Assembly (NCBI GenBank): GCA_937982515.1
Contig: CALJMB010000334.1
Location: 1-9,753 of the forward strand
Reading direction: 5' to 3'
DNA length: 9,753 bases
Source of the DNA: an uncultured Balneolaceae bacterium
GTDB taxonomy: Bacteria; Bacteroidota; Rhodothermia; Balneolales; Balneolaceae
A program made the position numbers and the translations under genes. Below the pieces are notes generated by a model, which worked only from the letters and a program-made list of their open reading frames with translations, made no database searches and was not told where the DNA came from. Below are positions 1 through 6,291 of this stretch, piece after piece. Each line of letters begins with the position of its first letter. The stretch's first letter is position 1.

Positions 1-127
1 TTAACACACCTACACAGAATTCAGAAGCTTTAGGTTTTATTCTTTTTGCAGCTTGTATAGTCAGGGCGGCGCCGGCTCAACTCTGCCCTTACTAAAGAAA
101 TGATGCTCATCAAATAGGTTAAAAAAA

Positions 128-169
128 GTAAACAGTCAAAAACAGGGATTACACCCCCTGTTTGTTTAC
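128..169. terminator. Bulged hairpin, possible bidirectional terminator
   Basis: An inner stem AAACAGGG (140-147) pairs perfectly with CCCTGTTT (156-163) around an 8-base loop. An outer stem GTAAAC (128-133) pairs with GTTTAC (164-169), leaving a six-base bulge at 134-139. On the + strand the CAGGG/CCCTG core runs into TTTGTTT. On the - strand the whole hairpin is followed by seven T (complement of 121-127). Both look like rho-independent terminators, so it may end an upstream + gene, a - strand transcript, or both. It lies well upstream of the E2 start, so it would insulate rather than attenuate that gene. Confidence 0.4.
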
Positions 170-242
170 GTCTCGCCTGCTTCACCATTTTGATCTAATC
201 TCATTTATTGTGATCTTTCAGTCGCTTTAAAAAGAAACTTTT

Positions 243-270
243 TTGCTGTCGTGTTTGTATGCTTTTATAC
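243..270 (+). promoter_or_regulatory. Weak candidate promoter for the E2 gene
   Basis: TTGCTG (243-248) and TTATAC (265-270) are 16 bases apart, a mediocre sigma70-type pair 33 bases before the E2 start codon. The Bacteroidota-type -7 box TAnnTTTG is not clearly present. The assignment rests on position and weak box similarity only. Confidence 0.25.
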
Positions 271-302
271 CTCAAATTTTTAATGATTTAACCTGAATTA
301 AG

Positions 303-2024
303 ATGGCCAGAGTAGAAGTAGAAATGCCCCAGATGGGAGAATCGGTAATGGAAGGCACCGTCATTGAGTGGGCTAAGAAGGTTGGCGACCAGATCAGTGA
401 AGATGAGACTCTTCTGGAAATTGCAACGGACAAGGTGGATACCGAAGTCCCCTCTCCACAGTCTGGAATCCTTGTAGAGATTCTTGCCGAAGAGGGCGAT
501 ACCATTGAAGTGGGCCAGACCATCGCTGTGATAGAAACAGATGCCGATGCGGCTGAAACCGCAGCTGGCGGCGGTGAAAGTGCAGAAGCAGAACAAAGTA
601 GTCCACAGCAGAGCGAAGAGCCGGCCCCGGCTCCTGTTCAGGCCGATGCCCCGGGAGGTGGCGAGCGGATCGAGGTTAAAATGCCCGAGATGGGCGAGTC
701 GGTTATGGAAGGTACGGTCATCGGATGGGCGAAGAGTGTAGGCGATCAGATAGAGGAAGATGAAACGCTGCTGGAAATTTCCACCGATAAAGTAGATACC
801 GAGGTACCCTCTCCACAGTCTGGCATCCTTGCAGAAATTCTGGTCGGTGAAGGCGATACCATTGAAGTGGGCCAGACCATAGCTATTATTGAAACGGGCA
901 CGCCATCCGGTGCAGCGGCAGCGCCCGCAGGGAAGAAGGTTCCGGCCCGGGAAGAAGAGCGGGAACCCGCTTCTGCTTCTGTGCCGGCAGGCAGTAACGG
1001 TATGTCGCCCGGAGGAACCGAGCCGCAACGTATTGGCAGCGACGGCCGTTTTTACTCCCCGCTCGTCCGTTCTATCGCTAAAGAAGAAGGCATCTCTCAG
1101 GAAGAACTCGAGCAAATCCAAGGTTCCGGCCAGGGCGGGAGGGTCTCCAAGCAGGATATCATGGCCTATCTGAAAGACAGGAAAGCCGGGAAGCAGCCCA
1201 CCGTTTCACAGCCTGTGGCCGGACGTGCCGCTGCCGGAACCGAAGGCGAAAGCAAAGATTCGATCAACGCGGGGCAACTCAATATTCAGCGTCCTTCCGG
1301 AAATGTGGAGATCATCAAAATGGATCGCATGCGCAAGATGATTGCCGATCATATGGTGCGCTCCAAGCAGACATCTGCTCATGTAACTACCTTTGCCGAG
1401 GTGGATGTGACCAACCTCGTGCGCTGGCGGGAAGCCAATAAGCAGAAATTTCAGGAGCGCTCGGGAATCAAGCTTACCTTTACTCCCCTGTTTATCGAAT
1501 CTATTATTCAGGCCATCCGGGAGTTCCCGCTCATTAACAGCTCCGTAGATGCTGAAAATGATGAAATCATCGTTAAGCGCGATATCAATTTTGGTCTGGC
1601 CGTAGCGCTTGGCAAGGGCGGCGAAGGGGGACTGATTGTTCCTGTTATCAAGAATGCCGAGGATAAGAATCTCGTTGGCCTGGCGGATGAGGTAAGCACT
1701 CTGGCTGAAAAGGCACGCAACAGAAATTTAAGTCCTGACGACCTGGTCGGCGGAACCATTACCCTGACCAACTACGGCAGTGTTGGCAACCTGATGGGAA
1801 CGCCTATCATCAATCAGCCGCAGGTAGCCATCATTGGTACCGGTGTCATCCAGAAACGGCCTGTAGTGATGGAGACCCCGCAGGGCGATGTCATTGCCAT
1901 CCGCCATATGATGTATCTTACCATGAGTTACGATCACCGCATCATCGACGGGGCGCACGGCGGAGCCTTCCTGAGCCGTATTAAAGAACTGCTCGAAGAT
2001 TTCGACCCTGACCGGGCTGTATAA
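303..2024 (+). CDS. Dihydrolipoamide acyltransferase, E2 component of a 2-oxo acid dehydrogenase complex
   Basis: This is the core E2 subunit of a 2-oxo acid dehydrogenase complex. It carries acyl groups on lipoyl-lysine and passes them to coenzyme A in the cytoplasm. The 573 residues contain two lipoyl domains (about 1-80 and 121-199) with lipoyl lysines K44 and K163 in TDKVDTEVPSP. These are followed by Ala/Pro/Glu-rich linkers, a peripheral subunit-binding domain (about 250-290, SPLVRSIAKEEGI) and the catalytic domain (about 335-573) with the active-site motif DHRIIDG (H545, D549). The start is fixed by an in-frame TGA at 294-296. No Shine-Dalgarno sequence is visible. The tandem lipoyl layout and TDKVDTE motif resemble actinobacterial and Bacteroidota E2 proteins variously named for pyruvate, 2-oxoglutarate or branched-chain acids. 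No E1 or E3 gene is in view, so the substrate is undecided. Family assignment is very secure. Confidence 0.95.
   Translation: MARVEVEMPQMGESVMEGTVIEWAKKVGDQISEDETLLEIATDKVDTEVPSPQSGILVEILAEEGDTIEVGQTIAVIETDADAAETAAGGGESAEAEQSSPQQSEEPAPAPVQADAPGGGERIEVKMPEMGESVMEGTVIGWAKSVGDQIEEDETLLEISTDKVDTEVPSPQSGILAEILVGEGDTIEVGQTIAIIETGTPSGAAAAPAGKKVPAREEEREPASASVPAGSNGMSPGGTEPQRIGSDGRFYSPLVRSIAKEEGISQEELEQIQGSGQGGRVSKQDIMAYLKDRKAGKQPTVSQPVAGRAAAGTEGESKDSINAGQLNIQRPSGNVEIIKMDRMRKMIADHMVRSKQTSAHVTTFAEVDVTNLVRWREANKQKFQERSGIKLTFTPLFIESIIQAIREFPLINSSVDAENDEIIVKRDINFGLAVALGKGGEGGLIVPVIKNAEDKNLVGLADEVSTLAEKARNRNLSPDDLVGGTITLTNYGSVGNLMGTPIINQPQVAIIGTGVIQKRPVVMETPQGDVIAIRHMMYLTMSYDHRIIDGAHGGAFLSRIKELLEDFDPDRAV
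309..896 (+). repeat. Internal duplication of the lipoyl domain in the E2 gene
   Basis: Residues 3-79 (309-539) and 122-198 (666-896) align without gaps, with 66 of 77 residues identical by my count. At DNA level there are exact matches of 29 bases (495-523 and 852-880) and 17 bases (450-466 and 807-823), all at a constant offset of 357 bases. Tandem lipoyl domains are normal in this family. The long exact DNA matches suggest recent duplication or continuing gene conversion. Confidence 0.9.
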
Positions 2025-2089
2025 TACAGAATGCAGGTGACACGGATCAGGCAGATTTCGGCCGATACAAAGGCTTTCGCCCAGAATGA

Positions 2090-2120
2090 CTGACAGCAAT
2101 ACCTGTCGGGTTCGTGTTTT
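2090..2120 (+). terminator. Weak possible terminator after the E2 gene
   Basis: CTGACAG (2090-2096) can pair with CTGTCGG (2103-2109) around the loop CAATAC, seven pairs with one G-T wobble. It is followed by GTTCGTGTTTT, an imperfect T-rich tract. It lies 66 bases after the E2 stop. The short stem and broken T tract make this a weak call. Confidence 0.3.
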
Positions 2121-2127
2121 CTGCCAC

Positions 2128-2156
2128 TTCAATAAATTCAGCGGCACGAGTATTAT
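2128..2156 (+). promoter_or_regulatory. Very weak candidate promoter for panC-panD
   Basis: TATTAT at 2151-2156 resembles a -10 box and TTCAAT at 2128-2133 is a poor -35 box at 17-base spacing. It sits 23 bases before panC and after the weak E2 terminator, which would fit separate transcription of panC-panD. The boxes are poor and read-through from E2 is equally possible. Confidence 0.2.
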
Positions 2157-2179
2157 CGTTCCCCTTTTTTTCCGCATAA

Positions 2180-3028
2180 ATGGAAGCTATAACAACTATA
2201 GAAGAGATACGGCAGCAGGTAGCCTCCTTTCGTAAAAAAGGAAAAACAGTGGGGTTTGTCCCGACAATGGGGGCTCTGCATGAAGGCCATCTCTACCTTA
2301 TCCGACTGGCCAGGGAGCAGGCAGATGCCGTAGTCGTTTCCATTTATGTAAACCCGGAGCAGTTTGGCCCAACTGAAGATTTTGAGGTGTATCCCCGCCG
2401 GCTCAGTGATGACCTGAGGAAGTGCGAAGAAGCGGGAGTGGACGCTGTGTTTGCCCCGTCCGACGAGGTTATGTATCCCTCCCGGAAATATCTACACATT
2501 GAAATAAACGAACTACACCGGCATATGGACGGAGGCTCCCGCCCCGGTTTTTTTGAGGGGATTGTCTTAGTCGTAAATAAGCTATTCAATATCGTTGAAC
2601 CGGATGTGGCGGTATTTGGCCAAAAAGACATACAGCAGTTCCGGATTCTTCAACATATGGTAAACGAGTTCAATCACAAGGTGGAGCTGGTAATGGGGCC
2701 GATTGTACGGGCAAACGACGGATTAGCCCTCAGCAGCCGGAATGCCTATCTGAGCGATGAGGAGCGTAAAACCGCTCCGGGCCTGTACCGTGCTCTTTCT
2801 TACCTGAAGAAACAGATTGAGGCAGGAGCGAAAAACCTTCAACTACTGTTAGAGCATCAGAAAGCGGAGCTCGAAGCAAAAGGTTTCAAAATTGATTATC
2901 TTAACGTGTTTTCGTTTGACGTCATGGCTCCGGCGGATAGCCTGCACGCGGGGCGAAAGTACATACTGGCAGGAGCCGTATATTTAGGTGAAACCCGGTT
3001 AATCGATAACATGATTCTGCAATTGTAA
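2180..3028 (+). CDS. panC: Pantoate--beta-alanine ligase (pantothenate synthetase)
   Basis: PanC condenses pantoate with beta-alanine using ATP, through a pantoyl-adenylate, to make pantothenate (vitamin B5) in the cytoplasm. The 282 residues match the family's usual length. The HIGH-like nucleotide motif PTMGALHEGH is at 28-37 (H34, H37), VNPEQFGP at 58-64, FGQKD at 146-150 and the KMSKS-equivalent GLALSSRN at 181-188. The C-terminal LGETRLIDN is also typical. The start is the first possible, since a TAA lies in frame directly before the ATG (2177-2179), and there is no Shine-Dalgarno sequence. In the helix before KLFN the protein reads RPGFFEG, whereas the E. coli type has RPGHF; the other signature residues are intact. 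The next gene, panD, supplies its beta-alanine substrate. Confidence 0.97.
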   Translation: MEAITTIEEIRQQVASFRKKGKTVGFVPTMGALHEGHLYLIRLAREQADAVVVSIYVNPEQFGPTEDFEVYPRRLSDDLRKCEEAGVDAVFAPSDEVMYPSRKYLHIEINELHRHMDGGSRPGFFEGIVLVVNKLFNIVEPDVAVFGQKDIQQFRILQHMVNEFNHKVELVMGPIVRANDGLALSSRNAYLSDEERKTAPGLYRALSYLKKQIEAGAKNLQLLLEHQKAELEAKGFKIDYLNVFSFDVMAPADSLHAGRKYILAGAVYLGETRLIDNMILQL

Positions 3029-3044
3029 GCATTTATCTGTACCT

Positions 3045-3458
3045 ATGAAACTGACCATGTTTAAATCTAAACTGCACCAGATGAAGGTTACGGAAGCAAA
3101 TCTTCATTACGAGGGGAGTATAACGATTGATCAGGATTTGCTGGATGAGGCTGGTATATTGCCCTATGAAAAAGTACAGGTGTTGAATATCACCAACGGG
3201 TCCCGCCTGGAAACCTATACTATCTCGGGAGAGCGCGGTTCACGGGTCTGTTGCCTCAATGGCGCCGCCGCACGGCTTACACAGGTCGGAGATAGAATCA
3301 TTGTTATCTCCTATGCTGAAATGACCCCTGAAGAAGCCAAAAATCACAAACCCAAAGTAGTGGTTGTAGACGAAAATAACGATCCAAAAACAATTGTAGG
3401 CGAAACCGAATACGCGGCAAAATACGACATCAAGTCAGGCCTGAGAGACAATTATTAA
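3045..3458 (+). CDS. panD: Aspartate 1-decarboxylase (pyruvoyl-dependent)
   Basis: PanD decarboxylates L-aspartate to beta-alanine, the partner substrate of PanC. It is made as an inactive proenzyme that cleaves itself between Gly24 and Ser25, and Ser25 becomes the pyruvoyl cofactor. Here HYEGSITID places G24-S25 exactly at the family position. R54, T57 and Y58 (NGSRLETY) and N72 in LNGAAAR also match known active-site positions. The ATG at 3045 is preferred over one at 3057 because MKLTMFKSKLHQ matches the usual N-terminus and keeps the G24/S25 numbering. At 137 residues it is slightly longer than E. coli PanD (126), with the extra length at the C-terminus. It follows panC after 16 bases and is almost certainly cotranscribed. 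Confidence 0.97.
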   Translation: MKLTMFKSKLHQMKVTEANLHYEGSITIDQDLLDEAGILPYEKVQVLNITNGSRLETYTISGERGSRVCCLNGAAARLTQVGDRIIVISYAEMTPEEAKNHKPKVVVVDENNDPKTIVGETEYAAKYDIKSGLRDNY

Positions 3459-3606
3459 TTCGGGTAAAATAGTTCATATCTTCAGAATTTCCTCAGGTTT
3501 TATCCCTATCCTATCCGCTGCCGCCGATACACATAGTGCGGTTGCATACTTTTTTAATCTTCATGCCGTTTTGCAATCGTAGTTATATCAAAAACTCGTT
3601 GGCAGG

Positions 3607-3635
3607 TTGAAAACGGATGTATATACTATTATAAT
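3607..3635 (+). promoter_or_regulatory. Strong sigma70-type promoter of the efflux operon
   Basis: TTGAAA (3607-3612) and a perfect TATAAT (3630-3635) are separated by exactly 17 bases. Transcription would begin near 3642 and leave a leader of about 28 bases before the adaptor start at 3670. This is the best promoter match in the window. It separates the efflux operon from panC-panD. The preceding intergenic stretch (3459-3606) has a T6 run at 3550-3555 but no convincing terminator stem. Confidence 0.65.
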
Positions 3636-3638
3636 AGT
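3625..3638. promoter_or_regulatory. Perfect 14-bp palindrome over the -10 box, candidate operator
   Basis: ACTATTATAATAGT is its own reverse complement and contains the TATAAT box entirely. A symmetric site over a -10 element is a classic place for a dimeric repressor, and drug- or stress-responsive control of efflux operons is common. The alternative is chance, since the sequence is A/T-rich. No regulator gene is in the window. Confidence 0.4.
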
Positions 3639-3669
3639 TTTACGCTTTAAACAGGAATAATAATACGTC

Positions 3670-4929
3670 ATGGCTAAAAAATATACGGTTACCGGGGGAT
3701 TAGTTTTTCTAATGCTGATTTTCTGGTTAACATTTGGTTCAGACTCTGCAGACAGCACCTCCATACTAATATCTCCCAAAAGAGGCCCATTTCAGGTTAA
3801 TGTAGTAACTACCGGTGAATTGAGGGCAAAAAACTCTACCAGCATCCGCGGGCCGGAAGGTATGCGGGATATAGGCGTTTTTAATGTGACCATTCAGAAA
3901 CTCGTTCCTGAAGGAACGGTTGTGCGCAAGGGTGATTTTGTAGCTGAATTAGACCGCTCCGAAATTACAAGCAGTTTGCAGAATGCGCAGCTGGACCTTG
4001 AAAGGGTTCAATCCGAGTTTGAACAGGCCCAGTTAGACAGTTCTCTCACCCTATCGCAGGCCCGCGATAATCTGATAAACCTGGAATATACTCTGGAAGA
4101 ACGCAAGTTAGCTGTTGAACAATCGCGATATGAGTCGCCCGCCGTGCGTCGCCAGACTCAGATTGATTACGAAAAGACATTGCGTCAGCTGGCACAGGAT
4201 AGAAAAAATTATGCTACCAGAGTTAAACAGTCTGAAGCCAGGCTGCGCCAGATAGAAGTTTCTCTGACCAAGAGAAAGAACGATCTTCGGAAGATTATTG
4301 AAACGATGAGTAAATTCACCATCCATGCTCCTGAAAACGGAATGGTTATTTACCGCCGCAACAGGAACGGATCCAAACTCACCCAGGGAGGGACCATCAG
4401 CGCATGGGATCCCGTGGTGGCGGAGTTGCCGGACTTTAGCGTTATGGAATCGGTTACCTACGTCAACGAGGTAGATATTCAAAAAGTGAAAGAAGGTCAG
4501 CTGGTTGACATAGGCCTGGATGCCAATGCCGAAAAAGAGCTGACGGGTATAGTAACCAGTGTAGCCAATATCGGCGAACAGCGCCCCAACTCCGACTCCA
4601 AGGTATTCGAAGTAGTGATCGAGATAAATGAGGCCGATACAACTCTCCGCCCTGCCATGACTACCAGCAACGTCATTCACATTAACTCTTTGGATAACGC
4701 TCTTTTTGTACCACTGGAAACCATCCATTCCCAGGACTCACTCAGCTTTGTATTTAAGCAGAAGGGATTGGAAACAGTCATGCAACAAGTCGAACTGGGT
4801 ATTATGAACGATAATGAGATTGTGATACACAACGGCCTTACGGCCAATGATCAGCTCTATCTCACTATTCCGGACGATACCACAGGGATCAGAAAAATTC
4901 TGCTTAGCGAATCTATTACCTCAAATTAG
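3670..4929 (+). CDS. HlyD/MacA-type periplasmic adaptor (membrane fusion protein) of an efflux pump
   Basis: This protein bridges an inner-membrane transporter and an outer-membrane channel in the periplasm. The 419 residues begin with a positively charged end and one membrane segment (about 9-22, GGLVFLMLIFWLTF). There is no lipobox cysteine, so it is anchored by the helix. A beta-barrel strand region (about 38-75) leads into a lipoyl/biotinyl half-motif (LVPEGTVVRKGDFVAELD, 78-95). A long Gln/Glu/Arg-rich coiled-coil hairpin (about 97-215) follows, then the second lipoyl half (FTIHAPENGMVIY, 216-228) and beta-barrel and membrane-proximal domains to the end. A weak AGGA lies 13 bases before the ATG. 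It heads an operon with the permease (15 bases downstream) and the TolC-type channel. The exported substrate cannot be told from sequence. Confidence 0.9.
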   Translation: MAKKYTVTGGLVFLMLIFWLTFGSDSADSTSILISPKRGPFQVNVVTTGELRAKNSTSIRGPEGMRDIGVFNVTIQKLVPEGTVVRKGDFVAELDRSEITSSLQNAQLDLERVQSEFEQAQLDSSLTLSQARDNLINLEYTLEERKLAVEQSRYESPAVRRQTQIDYEKTLRQLAQDRKNYATRVKQSEARLRQIEVSLTKRKNDLRKIIETMSKFTIHAPENGMVIYRRNRNGSKLTQGGTISAWDPVVAELPDFSVMESVTYVNEVDIQKVKEGQLVDIGLDANAEKELTGIVTSVANIGEQRPNSDSKVFEVVIEINEADTTLRPAMTTSNVIHINSLDNALFVPLETIHSQDSLSFVFKQKGLETVMQQVELGIMNDNEIVIHNGLTANDQLYLTIPDDTTGIRKILLSESITSN

Positions 4930-4944
4930 CCGGGGCTATACAAC

Positions 4945-6291
4945 GTGCTACAAATTATTTTATACAACCTGGACATTGCTCTGGGTGCGATACGGCAAAA
5001 TAAACTTCGCTCATTTCTCACATCTCTGGGAATTATTTTTGGCGTCGCTTCGGTCATCGCTATGCTTGCTATCGGTCGGGGGGCCCAGGAGGAAGTTCTC
5101 CAGCAGATGGAGCTTTTGGGTACCAATAATGTGATTATTGAGCCGGTTCTGGAACAGATAGAAGGCGAAGTGAGCGAGGAGGTGTCTGAGCTCAGAGAGC
5201 AGAAACGCTACACTCCTGGCCTCACCCTGCAGGACATGGAAAGCATCCGGGAGCTCATACCTTATGTTGAGTACATCAGCCCTGAAATTGTCTATGAAAC
5301 CTCTTTTATCCGGTCCGGGCGCATCCGCTCAGGCAAACTGGTAGGGGTGAATCAGGGATACTTCGATATCAACAATTTCGATTTTCAGGAGGGGCAGGGG
5401 TTTACCGATGCCCAGATAGACGATGCAGACCCCGTATGCGTAATCGGCAGCGACATCAAAGCACGGTTTTTTGCAGGCGAAGATCCTATCGGCAAGCGCA
5501 TAAAGGCCGGAGGCTTGTGGCTCAGGGTAGTGGGCGTGCTAAAAAGCCGGAATCTGAGCACGCAGAATATTGAGAACCTGGGTATACGAAACTATAATAT
5601 GGATATCTACGCGCCGGCCACAACCGTTCTGCTGCGCTATAAAAACAGAGCGGTCGTCACCCGTCAGGCCATCGAACAGGCTGAATCGACGGAAGGAGGA
5701 AGCTCTGATAGTCCGGGAAGCGGAGGCGGAATTTACAACTACAACCAGGTGGATAAGCTGATTGTCCGGGTCGTAGATAACAAATACAGTGTGCCTGTAG
5801 CCGATGTGATGCGGCGCATGCTGCAACGCCGGCACAACGATGTGATAGATTTCGAAGTCATTGTTCCGGAATTGCTTTTACAGCAGGAGCAGCGTACCAA
5901 GCGCATTTTTAACATTGTTCTCTCTTCCATCGCCTCTATTTCACTGATTGTGGGGGGCATAGGTATTATGAATATCATGCTGGCCTCTGTAGTGGAGCGC
6001 TACCGGGAAATTGGCGTCAGAAGGGCTGTAGGTGCCCATAAGAGAGACATCCAGCTGCAGTTTCTCACAGAAGCGCTGGCCATCAGTATATCGGGGGGCA
6101 TTATAGGAACCATTCTGGGAATCACCTTTAGCTATCTCATTGAAATGTCTGCGGATATCGTAACCATTGTGACGTTCACATCCATTGCTATTTCCTTTGG
6201 AGTGGCCATGGCTATCGGCGTTATATTTGGCTATTTCCCCGCCCGCCGGGCCGCAGAACAAGATCCAGTACAAGCCTTACGCCATGAATAA
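4945..6291 (+). CDS. MacB/FtsX-type ABC transporter permease
   Basis: This is the inner-membrane permease of an ABC-type tripartite efflux or mechanotransmission system. The 448 residues show a first membrane helix (about 23-44) after NKLRSFLTSLGIIFGV, then a large periplasmic MacB core domain (about 45-315). Three further helices follow (about 321-346, 371-396 and 407-430). Family signatures are IGIMNIMLASVVERYREIGVRR, continuing AVGA (338-364), and the terminal FPARRAAEQDPVQALRHE. The GTG start at 4945 gives the expected N-terminus; no in-frame ATG lies close enough to keep it. A Gly/Ser-rich insert (about 249-263) sits in the periplasmic domain. Unlike E. coli MacB there is no fused ATPase, so a separate LolD/MacB-like nucleotide-binding protein is required, and none is encoded here. 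The gene end overlaps the TolC gene start. Confidence 0.92.
   Translation: MLQIILYNLDIALGAIRQNKLRSFLTSLGIIFGVASVIAMLAIGRGAQEEVLQQMELLGTNNVIIEPVLEQIEGEVSEEVSELREQKRYTPGLTLQDMESIRELIPYVEYISPEIVYETSFIRSGRIRSGKLVGVNQGYFDINNFDFQEGQGFTDAQIDDADPVCVIGSDIKARFFAGEDPIGKRIKAGGLWLRVVGVLKSRNLSTQNIENLGIRNYNMDIYAPATTVLLRYKNRAVVTRQAIEQAESTEGGSSDSPGSGGGIYNYNQVDKLIVRVVDNKYSVPVADVMRRMLQRRHNDVIDFEVIVPELLLQQEQRTKRIFNIVLSSIASISLIVGGIGIMNIMLASVVERYREIGVRRAVGAHKRDIQLQFLTEALAISISGGIIGTILGITFSYLIEMSADIVTIVTFTSIAISFGVAMAIGVIFGYFPARRAAEQDPVQALRHE

Larger units (their letters stand above)
1..302. other. Non-coding region upstream of the E2 gene
   Basis: No gene can be supported here. The stretch contains a G/C-rich patch at 63-89, where AGGGC can pair with GCCCT around the palindrome CGGCGCCG (67-74). 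It also holds the bulged hairpin at 128-169 and a small A/T hairpin (AAAAAG 229-234 with CTTTTT 238-243), then an A/T-rich leader running into the E2 start. One frame is open from the left edge to a TAA at 93-95, but 30 codons at a window edge is expected by chance, so it is not called as a gene. Confidence 0.6.

Noticed and set aside
3..95. Frame open from the left edge to a TAA, possibly the tail of an upstream protein
   Set aside because: Thirty codons without a stop at a window edge is expected by chance about one time in four, and the translated sequence shows no recognisable motif.
288..1121. 277-codon reverse-strand frame under the E2 lipoyl region
   Set aside because: Its length and internal repetition come from the duplicated lipoyl coding sequence on the other strand.
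1728..2177. 149-codon reverse-strand frame crossing the E2 end and the gap to panC
   Set aside because: Most of it is the shadow of the conserved E2 catalytic domain, and it has no recognisable domain of its own.
3538..3580. Inverted repeat GCGGTTGCA/TGCAATCGT with a T6 run in the loop as a panD terminator
   Set aside because: The T run lies in a 25-base loop rather than after the stem, and the stem needs two wobble pairs.
6185..6283. Upstream extension of the TolC frame
   Set aside because: It lies inside the permease gene and would place 33 residues before a clear signal peptide that begins at the ATG at 6284.
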